A stretch of 33,068 nt of DNA from Ignavibacteriales bacterium (GTDB lineage: Bacteria; Bacteroidota; Ignavibacteria; Ignavibacteriales; Melioribacteraceae), in the NCBI GenBank assembly GCA_016234355.1, contig JACRFC010000059.1:1-33068 (forward strand). Reading direction: 5' to 3'. Both the position numbers and the translations under genes were made by a program. The notes under the pieces were generated by a model. The model was given only the letters and a program-made list of their open reading frames with translations, was not told the origin of the DNA and did no database searches. Positions 18,656 to 26,700 of this stretch are shown piece after piece (position 1 is the stretch's first letter; the number at the start of each line of letters is the position of its first letter).

Positions 18656-19431
18656 TAAACAAATTTGGCACAACATTCGGGTTACTTATTGGTGTATTTT
18701 CAATTTTTGGAGCGTTCTTTTTAGAAGGGGGATCTTTCCGTATTCTATTTATTCTTACAGCAATCATGATAGTTTTTGGCGGCACTTTTTCTGCGGTGAT
18801 AATAGGTTTTGGCTTAGATAGATTTGTAAGAATATTAACATTAATGCGTCTTGCATATTTTCCGCGTTCATATAATGTTAAAGAATTGATTGATATTTTT
18901 GTTTCACTCTCAATTAAAGCAAGAAAAGAAGGTTTGCTGTCTATCGAACCGGAGTTAAAAAAATTTAGTCATCTTTTCCCGCGTAAAATGACAAAGTTTG
19001 TTCTTGATGGAACTGATTCAGATTCGTTGCAAATATTTGCACAACTTGAGATCAGGACAATGCAGGAACGACATTACTCCAATATTAATATTTTTACAAA
19101 GATGGGCGGTTACGCACCAACTATGGGAATAATTGGAACAGTAATGGGTTTAATTATGACGTTAGCCAATGCAGGAACCGATCCGAATGTATTGATTAAA
19201 AATATTGCGACAGCATTTATTGCAACTCTTTGGGGAATTCTAAGTGCAAATTTATTATGGTTACCAGTAGGAGATAGATTAAAGAGATGTCATTCAGAGG
19301 AGAAAAATATGATGGAGATCTCTTTGGAAGCGGTGTTAACATTGCAGAGCGGGGAAATCCCTTCGATTATGAAAGCAAGACTGATGGGAATGCTTCCGCA
19401 AAAAGAACAGCAAGAAAAGTTAGCGCACTAG
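18652..19431 (+). CDS. motA: Flagellar stator protein MotA (set 1)
   Basis: GGYAPTMGIIGTVMGLIMTLANAGTDPNVLIKNIATAFIATLWGILSANLLWLPVGDRLK; paired with a MotB. Confidence 0.93.
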   Translation: MINKFGTTFGLLIGVFSIFGAFFLEGGSFRILFILTAIMIVFGGTFSAVIIGFGLDRFVRILTLMRLAYFPRSYNVKELIDIFVSLSIKARKEGLLSIEPELKKFSHLFPRKMTKFVLDGTDSDSLQIFAQLEIRTMQERHYSNINIFTKMGGYAPTMGIIGTVMGLIMTLANAGTDPNVLIKNIATAFIATLWGILSANLLWLPVGDRLKRCHSEEKNMMEISLEAVLTLQSGEIPSIMKARLMGMLPQKEQQEKLAH

Positions 19432-20093
19432 ATTCTGAAGAGAACGCTTTTGATGAAGGAAATGATAAAGATCGGTATTTACTTACTTATTCCGATTTAA
19501 TTACTTTACTTCTTGGATTGTTTATTATCCTTTATGCTATTTCTAATATCGATGCTAATAAGTATAGAAATGTTGTTACTGCCATGGATAATTTCTTCGG
19601 CAATGAAACAGGCGTTCAAATAAATCCAGAAACAAAAGTAATATCTTCTCCTAAAGAAAGTTTGAGCGATCAACTAAGGAAATTAATTGTTGATTATCAT
19701 TATTCAAGATCCATTCAGTTGGAAGAGAGCGAACGTGGAATTACTGTTCATATTTTAGAAGATATTCTTTTTCCTCCGGGAGGTGCTGATCTGACCGAAT
19801 CTTCTAAACTTGTTCTTAATAGATTGGCGGCAGTCATAAAAAAATTACCCAATGATATACGCGTAGAAGGACATACTGATAATGCACCGATTAACACTAT
19901 GCGCTATCCTTCCAATTGGCATTTATCGGTTGACCGTGCTCTGAATACGGCGTATTATTTGATTAAAGATGAGGAGGTAGATCCCGATAGAGTTTCTATT
20001 GTAGGTAATGCAGAATATCGTCCTATTGACTTAAATAATTCGTCGGAATCCAGAGCTAAAAATAGAAGAGTAGATTTAGTAATATTAAAGTGA
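19287..20093 (+). CDS. motB: Flagellar stator protein MotB (set 1), OmpA C-terminal domain
   Basis: RYLLTYSDLITLLLGLFIILYAISNID TM segment; IRVEGHTDNAPINT...SNWHLSVDRA OmpA/MotB. 19287 is the only ATG in frame before the TM; true start uncertain. Confidence 0.9.
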   Translation: MSFRGEKYDGDLFGSGVNIAERGNPFDYESKTDGNASAKRTARKVSALDSEENAFDEGNDKDRYLLTYSDLITLLLGLFIILYAISNIDANKYRNVVTAMDNFFGNETGVQINPETKVISSPKESLSDQLRKLIVDYHYSRSIQLEESERGITVHILEDILFPPGGADLTESSKLVLNRLAAVIKKLPNDIRVEGHTDNAPINTMRYPSNWHLSVDRALNTAYYLIKDEEVDPDRVSIVGNAEYRPIDLNNSSESRAKNRRVDLVILK

Positions 20094-20099
20094 GTTAAT

Positions 20100-20483
20100 A
20101 TGAAAGTAAAAACATTTCAATTTGGTGAAATTGAATATTCACAAGAAAAAGTTATCAATTTCGAAAGCGGGCTCTTTGGTTTTGAAAATCTAAAGAAGTT
20201 TTTATTTATCAAGCCGGATGACAATCTGTTCTACTGGCTAAATTCAATTGAATCCCCTGACATTGCATTTCCGATGTTCGGAGTTCGGGTACTTGATGAA
20301 AATTTTCCGCAAGAAGAAAATTATGAAGCATTTGGGATCGTAGTATTAAATACGAATCCTCTTGATATAACCGTTAACTTAAAAGCACCCGTTTATATTA
20401 ATCAAAATACTAAAGCGGGTTTTCAAAAAATAATTGATTCTGATAACTATCCAGTTAACTACAATTTATTTACCGGGCAATGA
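20100..20483 (+). CDS. fliW: Flagellar assembly factor FliW
   Basis: FESGLFGFENLKKFLFI...FGIVVLNTNPLDITVNLKAPVYINQNTKAGFQ; adjacent to csrA. Confidence 0.92.
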   Translation: MKVKTFQFGEIEYSQEKVINFESGLFGFENLKKFLFIKPDDNLFYWLNSIESPDIAFPMFGVRVLDENFPQEENYEAFGIVVLNTNPLDITVNLKAPVYINQNTKAGFQKIIDSDNYPVNYNLFTGQ

Positions 20484-20484
20484 T

Positions 20485-20718
20485 ATGCTAGTACTAACAA
20501 GAAAAATAAACGAAGAAATTTTTATCGGGTCTGATATAACTATAAAAATTGTATCATCCTCCGAAGGTCTGGTAAAAATCGGAATTAATGCACCTCGGAG
20601 TGTGCAAGTATATCGTAAAGAAGTTTACGATAGAGTGAAGCAACAAACAATTGAGGCTTCAAAAGCAAGTATTCAAACTATTGCGGATCTGCAAAACTTT
20701 AAAATTAAAAAAGTGTAG
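20485..20718 (+). CDS. csrA: Carbon storage regulator CsrA
   Basis: MLVLTRKINEEIFIGSDITIKIV...VKIGINAPRSVQVYRKEVYDRV; ATG at 20485 (ORF track gives an extended start). Confidence 0.96.
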   Translation: MLVLTRKINEEIFIGSDITIKIVSSSEGLVKIGINAPRSVQVYRKEVYDRVKQQTIEASKASIQTIADLQNFKIKKV

Positions 20719-20726
20719 AGAATATA

Positions 20727-21443
20727 ATGGATTTCGATACTGAAAACGTAAAAATTCTTGTTATTGATGATTCCGATATTATTCGTAATTCTCTTAAGAA
20801 GTTTTTATCTGAATATGATGTGGAGGTTATAACATGCAATGACGGACTAGAAGGATTACAGAAAGCTGTTGAATCAAAACCCCAGCTCATCTTTCTCGAT
20901 CTAATGATGCCAAACCTCGACGGAATTCGTTTGCTGCGCGTTCTTAAAGTGTTGATAGATGTACAGCATATCCCGGTAATTGTTATTAGTGGTCACACTG
21001 ATAAAATAAATGTTCTTGCCGCAATGCAAGCAGGAGCCGAGAGAATATTATCCAAACCGCTAACAAAAAAATCATTAGTAAAAAGTATCAATGAAGTACT
21101 TGGTAATAATTTTCTTTTGAGTGCAAGAAGATTAACAAAATTCTCGACCTTTGAAAAAGAACAAATGAGTAAAGAGTTAAAAAAATATTTTGCGAATAGC
21201 TTAAGTCAAAAAAAGGAATCTATTCTTAATTCGATATCTAATAAGAATATTGAACTGCTAAAATTGTTATTGCATGAACTTAAGGGTTCCAGCGGGACTG
21301 CCGGTTATCCGAATATTTCGGATATCTGTAGAGATATAGAAACACTTATATCAGTACCAAACAATACTTGGCAGGAAATTAATTCAAAATGCGAAATACT
21401 TTTAAAAAGTATCAATGAAATAGAGACATCACCTGTTAACTAA
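20727..21443 (+). CDS. Receiver (REC) protein with C-terminal Hpt-like domain
   Basis: REC: ILVIDDSDIIRNSL, LIFLDLMMPNLDG, VIVISGHTDK, LSKPLTKK; C-terminal LLHELKGSSGTAGYPNISDICRDIE resembles the Hpt H-x-x-K-G-S motif. Confidence 0.85.
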   Translation: MDFDTENVKILVIDDSDIIRNSLKKFLSEYDVEVITCNDGLEGLQKAVESKPQLIFLDLMMPNLDGIRLLRVLKVLIDVQHIPVIVISGHTDKINVLAAMQAGAERILSKPLTKKSLVKSINEVLGNNFLLSARRLTKFSTFEKEQMSKELKKYFANSLSQKKESILNSISNKNIELLKLLLHELKGSSGTAGYPNISDICRDIETLISVPNNTWQEINSKCEILLKSINEIETSPVN

Positions 21444-21452
21444 GGAAAAGAG

Positions 21453-22313
21453 ATGTTTGTAATTATAGGAATAGTTGTTGTAATTGCTTCTGTGGTAATT
21501 GGGTTTACCCTACCCGGTGGTAATCTAATTTTACTTATCCAGGTATCTGAATTCATTACTATTGGCGGTGCAGCTATTGGAAGCTTATTAATTGCATCCC
21601 CTCTTTCACTAATCAAAAAAATCCTTAGTTCAATTTCCAAAGCCTTTAAGGACCACTCTAATACAAAAGAAGATTATATCCAGATGCTCAAAGCGTTCAG
21701 CGATCTTTTTCTAATTGCACAAAGGGAGGGTTTGCTTTCGATTGAAAAACATATTGAAGCACCGGAAAAAAGTGATCTCCTCAAAAAGGCAACCAAATTT
21801 ATTAATGATCAATACAGAATGAATTTCTTCTGCGACACAATGAAAGTTATGCTTGCAGGTTCAGTCCCTCCTTTTGAATTGGAAGGATTGATGGATGCAG
21901 AGATTGAAACTTATGAAAAAGAAAACCGTCCCATATTCGAAGGAATAGGGCGAATTGGAGATGCATTGCCGGGACTTGGAATTGTAGCAGCTGTTCTTGG
22001 AATTATAATAACGATGGGAGCTATTAATGAAGGTGCCGAAAAAGTCGGGCATCATGTAGCTGCTGCTCTTGTTGGTACTTTTTTAGGTGTTCTTCTTTCT
22101 TACGGTTTTGTAAATCCTTTATCTGCTAATATAGCTCATATGATAGAAGCAAAAGTGCAGGACCTGCAAATAATTAAATCCTACATTTTGGCATATGCAA
22201 AAGGGAATCCTCCGTTTGTTGCTGCAGAAATTGCACGAAGAACAATTTTTTCGGATTCGCGTCCTACATTTCAAGAACTGGAAGCAGCATTAAGAGGTAA
22301 AAAGGATAAGTAA
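21453..22313 (+). CDS. motA: Flagellar stator protein MotA (set 2, Escherichia-type)
   Basis: GGNLILLIQVSEFITIGGAAIGSLLIASP, LPGLGIVAAVLGIIITMGAINEGAEKVGHHVAAALVGTFLGVLLSYGFVNPL. Confidence 0.93.
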   Translation: MFVIIGIVVVIASVVIGFTLPGGNLILLIQVSEFITIGGAAIGSLLIASPLSLIKKILSSISKAFKDHSNTKEDYIQMLKAFSDLFLIAQREGLLSIEKHIEAPEKSDLLKKATKFINDQYRMNFFCDTMKVMLAGSVPPFELEGLMDAEIETYEKENRPIFEGIGRIGDALPGLGIVAAVLGIIITMGAINEGAEKVGHHVAAALVGTFLGVLLSYGFVNPLSANIAHMIEAKVQDLQIIKSYILAYAKGNPPFVAAEIARRTIFSDSRPTFQELEAALRGKKDK

Positions 22314-23080
22314 TGGATGCATCGAACGATTCAGCCCCGATAATTAAGAAAGTAAAAAAAGTTCATGGCGGTCATCATGGTGGTGCATGGAAAGTTGCTT
22401 ATGCCGATTTTGTTACGGCAATGATGGCTCTGTTTATAGTTCTCTGGATTCTCGGTCAAAGTGAAGAAGCAAAACAATCAGTTGCCGGTTACTTTAAGGA
22501 TCCTGTCGGATTCTCATCAAAAAGTAAAAATATTATTGAAGGAAATAACTCGAATCCTTCAATTGACTTGCAAATTCAAGAAGAAATGAAAAAGAAGGAA
22601 GCTGAGAAAATGGAATTTGAAAAGACTGGAGAAAAACTTAAAAAAGAACTTGAAGCTGATACTGATTTGAGCGGATTATCAAGTCAGGTTAGAATTGAAA
22701 TGGTAAAAGAGGGTTTAAAAATTGAATTAATTGATTCTGACAAGGATGTTTTCTTTGCTTTAGGCACAAGTGAATTAAATACAAAAGCAAAAAAACTAAT
22801 CGGAAAGATTGGAAAGGAAATTTCAAAACTTCCTAATAAATTAATTGTTGAAGGACATACTGATTCTCATCAATTTCAGAACCAGGGAACCGGATTTACC
22901 AATTTTGAATTAAGTGCGGAAAGAGCTCTAGCAGCTAAAAGAGCTATAGTAATGGGCGGTCTATTGGAAAAACAAATTGATGAGATCCATGGATACGCTG
23001 ATACACGTCTTAGGAATCCGCAAGATCCATTCAGTTTCGTTAACAGACGAATTAGTTTTACAGTAAAATTTAATAAGTGA
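22313..23080 (+). CDS. motB: Flagellar stator protein MotB (set 2, Escherichia-type)
   Basis: HGGHHGGAWKVAYADFVTAMMALFIVLWILGQSEEAKQSVAGYFKDPVGF; OmpA domain LIVEGHTDSHQFQ. Confidence 0.95.
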   Translation: MDASNDSAPIIKKVKKVHGGHHGGAWKVAYADFVTAMMALFIVLWILGQSEEAKQSVAGYFKDPVGFSSKSKNIIEGNNSNPSIDLQIQEEMKKKEAEKMEFEKTGEKLKKELEADTDLSGLSSQVRIEMVKEGLKIELIDSDKDVFFALGTSELNTKAKKLIGKIGKEISKLPNKLIVEGHTDSHQFQNQGTGFTNFELSAERALAAKRAIVMGGLLEKQIDEIHGYADTRLRNPQDPFSFVNRRISFTVKFNK

Positions 23081-23508
23081 TCGTTATGTTAAGAAAGGTA
23101 ATAGTTGTTGAAGATGATCCTTTTTCACAGGACTACTATAAAATATTTTTTAAAAAGTTATGCAACGAGGTATTTATTTTAGAGAATGTTGATTCGATAA
23201 TAAATGAGATTGAAAAGGGAGATGTAGATTTAATTATTATGGATATAAATATTAAGAACACTTATTGGAATTCCGAACGTTTAGATGGTATGAAACTTTC
23301 AAACATTATTAAGAAAAGATTTAATAATCTAAAAATTCCTGTTCTGTTAATATCTGCATATCCTATCTCCGCTTTTGGTGACAATGTTCTTGCTGATAGT
23401 ATGGCGGATGATTATTTTATAAAACCTATATATGATTATAACAAGTTAATTGATAAAATAAACAAACTGGTATATTCTAAGAATGAAAGACAAAATACTA
23501 ATAGTTGA
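23077..23508 (+). CDS. Single-domain response regulator
   Basis: KVIVVEDDPFSQDY, LIIMDINIK, VLLISAYP, DDYFIKPIYDY; receiver only. Confidence 0.85.
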   Translation: MIVMLRKVIVVEDDPFSQDYYKIFFKKLCNEVFILENVDSIINEIEKGDVDLIIMDINIKNTYWNSERLDGMKLSNIIKKRFNNLKIPVLLISAYPISAFGDNVLADSMADDYFIKPIYDYNKLIDKINKLVYSKNERQNTNS

Positions 23509-24133
23509 GGACGAGAAAGAGACCCGGTTCATTTTAGAAAAACTACTCTCGCGTAATAATTACGATGTTGCTACTGCAGTTGATGGACAAAATGCTATTG
23601 AAGTATTAAAAGATTTTGCTCCTAAAGTTATACTTGCTGATTGGACTATGCCGGTGCTGGATGGTCTTGCACTGTGTAATATTCTTAAGGGTGACGATAA
23701 ATTTAAGCTTACTTATTTTATTATACTTACTGCCCGGGCCTCATTAAAAGATAGAATTATGGGATTGGATGTCGGCGCAGATGATTTTTTAGTTAAGCCG
23801 GTTGAAAATCAAGAATTACTTGCCCGAATCCGTTCAGGTATCAGGATTTATAATCTTCAAAATGAAGTAAGAAATATTGAGCATTCAAAAGCACTAATTG
23901 AAATGGCATGCACTATTGGACATAATATTAATAATCCGCTTAGCAGTCTAGTACTATCTATGAAAAATATTGAACAAGAACTAACCAAATTAGGTAAAAA
24001 TAACCTTGTAGAAGATCTTTCCAACGTTAACCAATCAGTCGAAAGAATCAAAAAATTTGTAAACGAACTAACTCATCTACAAAATCCGGAAATGATTAAT
24101 TATTCTGACGAAAGCAAAATGATAAAAACTTAG
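23483..24133 (+). CDS. Receiver domain fused to a DHp (HisKA-like) domain without HATPase
   Basis: REC: ILIVEDEKETRFIL, VILADWTMPVLDG, FIILTARAS, DDFLVKPVENQ; then LIEMACTIGHNINNPLSSLVLSMKNIEQEL; stops about 70 aa after the His (23921-23923). Confidence 0.85.
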   Translation: MKDKILIVEDEKETRFILEKLLSRNNYDVATAVDGQNAIEVLKDFAPKVILADWTMPVLDGLALCNILKGDDKFKLTYFIILTARASLKDRIMGLDVGADDFLVKPVENQELLARIRSGIRIYNLQNEVRNIEHSKALIEMACTIGHNINNPLSSLVLSMKNIEQELTKLGKNNLVEDLSNVNQSVERIKKFVNELTHLQNPEMINYSDESKMIKT

Positions 24134-24157
24134 TAGCTTAATTATTTGCTTTTTCCC

Positions 24158-24177
24158 TCGATAATAATAATCGAAGG
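24158..24177 (+). promoter_or_regulatory. Small inverted repeat overlapping the Shine-Dalgarno region of the following gene
   Basis: TCGAT (24158-24162) / AATAATA / ATCGA (24170-24174), extendable with CC/GG across a bulged A; AGG of AAGGAG lies at the 3' flank. Confidence 0.35.
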
Positions 24178-24184
24178 AGAAGGC

Positions 24185-24835
24185 ATGTTAGAACGAATAG
24201 TCAATATTTCGGCAGGTTCAGACTATAAAAACTCATCTAAACCTAACCGCTTTAATAAGAGCTCTCGCTATTTGAGCACTTTCAGTTCTTCATTGCCTGA
24301 TTCAATTTCACTATCACCTGCTACGGCATTTCTTTCAACAATTAATTGGCGCTTAAAAAGAATAACAAAAAGTAATGACAAGATTATAATTAATTTCGAA
24401 TTTGATGGATATGATTTTACTGCTTATGTGAGTCAGAACGAATTTCACTTCCAAAATAATTTTGAATATGATATAAAAAAGATTTTTGAAAAATTAACCG
24501 AGAGATTTGAAGTACAAACTTTAATACTTTGCCAGCACAATATTAAAAACAGCGATAAACTTGATCCCAAATTTCATTTAACGGTTTTATCGGAAATGAT
24601 TTATAGGTTTATTGATCTTAGTCATTATTCTTATTCAATATCGGTAGACAACTCCGAAGTGAAGAAAATATTTTCTGATATGGAGTATGCTTTATGCCAG
24701 GAGTTCGATTATATAAACACTTGTTTATTAAGCTTTCTTGAAAAATATTTAACAATAAAAGCTGATGTAATTAATGATAATAAAAGATATGATAATGCTT
24801 TAATTATGAAACAAATTCAGTTAAAAACATTTTAG
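24185..24835 (+). CDS. Hypothetical protein, no family recognised
   Basis: 216 aa from ATG 24185 with GAAGGAGAAGGC upstream (ORF track starts at 24146); operon context. Confidence 0.75.
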   Translation: MLERIVNISAGSDYKNSSKPNRFNKSSRYLSTFSSSLPDSISLSPATAFLSTINWRLKRITKSNDKIIINFEFDGYDFTAYVSQNEFHFQNNFEYDIKKIFEKLTERFEVQTLILCQHNIKNSDKLDPKFHLTVLSEMIYRFIDLSHYSYSISVDNSEVKKIFSDMEYALCQEFDYINTCLLSFLEKYLTIKADVINDNKRYDNALIMKQIQLKTF

Positions 24836-24838
24836 AAT

Positions 24839-26686
24839 ATGGCTCAATTAAATTCTCATATTGAATTTACAGACTATTATGATTCTGATTTCAGAAGCTA
24901 TATCGAATTGCCTAACAATAATCCTCTGGTGGTTTTTGATACGGAACTGAAAATTGTTTATTGTAACAAAATATTTAAGGATACTTTTGGTTTAGATCAA
25001 TTTTTAGATATAAATCAAATGAACTCTAATCCCGAGTTTGTTTACTTAATACGTGGATTTAGTGAAAGTCAATACAAAAACCTCACTCTTGAAATAGACC
25101 TTGCATCTAAAAACTATGAAGGAATTAAAAATTACGCGATAAAAATTGAACGTGTTGTGATAAGATATAATCATTATTATGTCGTTATCATAGAATCTTT
25201 AGAGCAAAGAAAAAAATTAGAAAATAAAATTACATTTCTTTATAATGCATTAGATTACGGTCAGCTGCCATTAATGATTATAGATGAAGATCAAAAAGTT
25301 AATTATGTCTCAAGATCATGGGAAGCAATTCTTTCTCAAGATATTGAAAGTATTTACAACAAAAATTTAATTCAAATATTCCAGAATATTTTAGATGACG
25401 GTGAATTGGCAGAATTAAATGAATCTATAAAAATGAACAGGCCATGGAAAAAATTATTTTATTTCCCTAACAAATTATCTTCCGAATATTGGGAGCTGAA
25501 CTTAAATCCCGTTTATAATAATGAAGAAAGCAAAGCAAGTTTTATCATTACGGGCAGTAATCTTACCGAACATATAAATCAAGCAAAGCTCATTGAGAAT
25601 TCCGAAAGAAAACAAAAACTGATAATAAACAACATCTCGGATTTATTGTTAATTGTTGAAAATATCGGTATCGGAGTTATTTTCGAAAATGCAAACGACA
25701 ATTTCTGTTGGGTATTTGATATAAACCGATACGAAATTTACTCTCACAAAATTGAAAATATTATCCCGCATGCACTTTATTCGGAAATTCAAAAATCGAT
25801 TGATTATTTATCACAGCCGGACACTTTATGTTATCAATTTAATTACAAAAATGTTGATGGACGCGAGTATGACTGCAAAATTACTTCCATTAGGGAAAAT
25901 GAACTAAACTTTGGATATTACATAGTTACAATGAAAGACACAACAGATGAAATCCTTTACCGGGAACAATTGAAAAAATCTATTCAAAAGGAAATGCAGC
26001 TAAACAAAATGAAATCTGATTTTCTGGCAAATATGTCTCATGAAATAAGAACACCTTTCAACGCAGTGGTCGGATTTTCGGAAATTATTGATGAATCTAT
26101 TGAAACAGGTAAGATTGAAATACTTCGAGATCTTATTGATTCGATGAAAGAAGTCCTTCACAGGGGATTAAATTTATTTACTAATATTATAGAAGTTTCT
26201 CAGCTGGAAGCGGGTGAAGTTTTACTTGATAAGGTTGATTTAAATTGCAATCAAGTTGTTAGAAATGTTTATCAAAGAATGCAAAAAGAGGCTGTACAAA
26301 AGAATTTGGATTTCCTTTTGAACATTACCGATGAAGATAGTATTGCCGAAGTTGATTGGGTAAAACTTGAAAGGATAATTCAAATGTTAGTTGATAATGC
26401 TTTTAAATACACTAATAAAGGATGCATTTGCCTGGAGACTAAAGTTATTAACGACAATATCGTAATTTCTGTTTCTGATACAGGACTTGGAATTGAAAAA
26501 TCTCAAATAGAAAGACTGCTCAAACCATTTACACAAGAAGTCGAAGGTTATACCCGTTCATTTGAAGGTGCCGGTTTAGGATTGACGATTGCTTATAAAT
26601 TAACTCTTCTCATGGATGGTAAATTTGAGATTGAAAGTGAAAAAAATAAAGGAACAAAAATAACTATATCATTTCATTTATCTTAA
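24839..26686 (+). CDS. PAS-domain sensor histidine kinase
   Basis: PAS-like repeats; HisKA KSDFLANMSHEIRTPFNAVVGFSEIIDE; HATPase: LVDNAFKYTNKG, VSDTGLGIEKSQIERLLKPFTQ, GAGLGLTIAYKLTLLMDG. Confidence 0.95.
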   Translation: MAQLNSHIEFTDYYDSDFRSYIELPNNNPLVVFDTELKIVYCNKIFKDTFGLDQFLDINQMNSNPEFVYLIRGFSESQYKNLTLEIDLASKNYEGIKNYAIKIERVVIRYNHYYVVIIESLEQRKKLENKITFLYNALDYGQLPLMIIDEDQKVNYVSRSWEAILSQDIESIYNKNLIQIFQNILDDGELAELNESIKMNRPWKKLFYFPNKLSSEYWELNLNPVYNNEESKASFIITGSNLTEHINQAKLIENSERKQKLIINNISDLLLIVENIGIGVIFENANDNFCWVFDINRYEIYSHKIENIIPHALYSEIQKSIDYLSQPDTLCYQFNYKNVDGREYDCKITSIRENELNFGYYIVTMKDTTDEILYREQLKKSIQKEMQLNKMKSDFLANMSHEIRTPFNAVVGFSEIIDESIETGKIEILRDLIDSMKEVLHRGLNLFTNIIEVSQLEAGEVLLDKVDLNCNQVVRNVYQRMQKEAVQKNLDFLLNITDEDSIAEVDWVKLERIIQMLVDNAFKYTNKGCICLETKVINDNIVISVSDTGLGIEKSQIERLLKPFTQEVEGYTRSFEGAGLGLTIAYKLTLLMDGKFEIESEKNKGTKITISFHLS

Positions 26687-26700
26687 TTCTATAAATTTAT

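Noticed and set aside
18546-18821. 91-aa ORF across the flgL/motA junction
   Set aside because: Shadow frame of two well-supported genes; no recognisable domain.
19384-19431. Possible programmed -1 frameshift fusing motA1 and motB1 at the A-rich CAAAAAG stretch
   Set aside because: No canonical X-XXY-YYZ slippery heptamer in the MotA frame; kept only as an alternative in the overlap finding.
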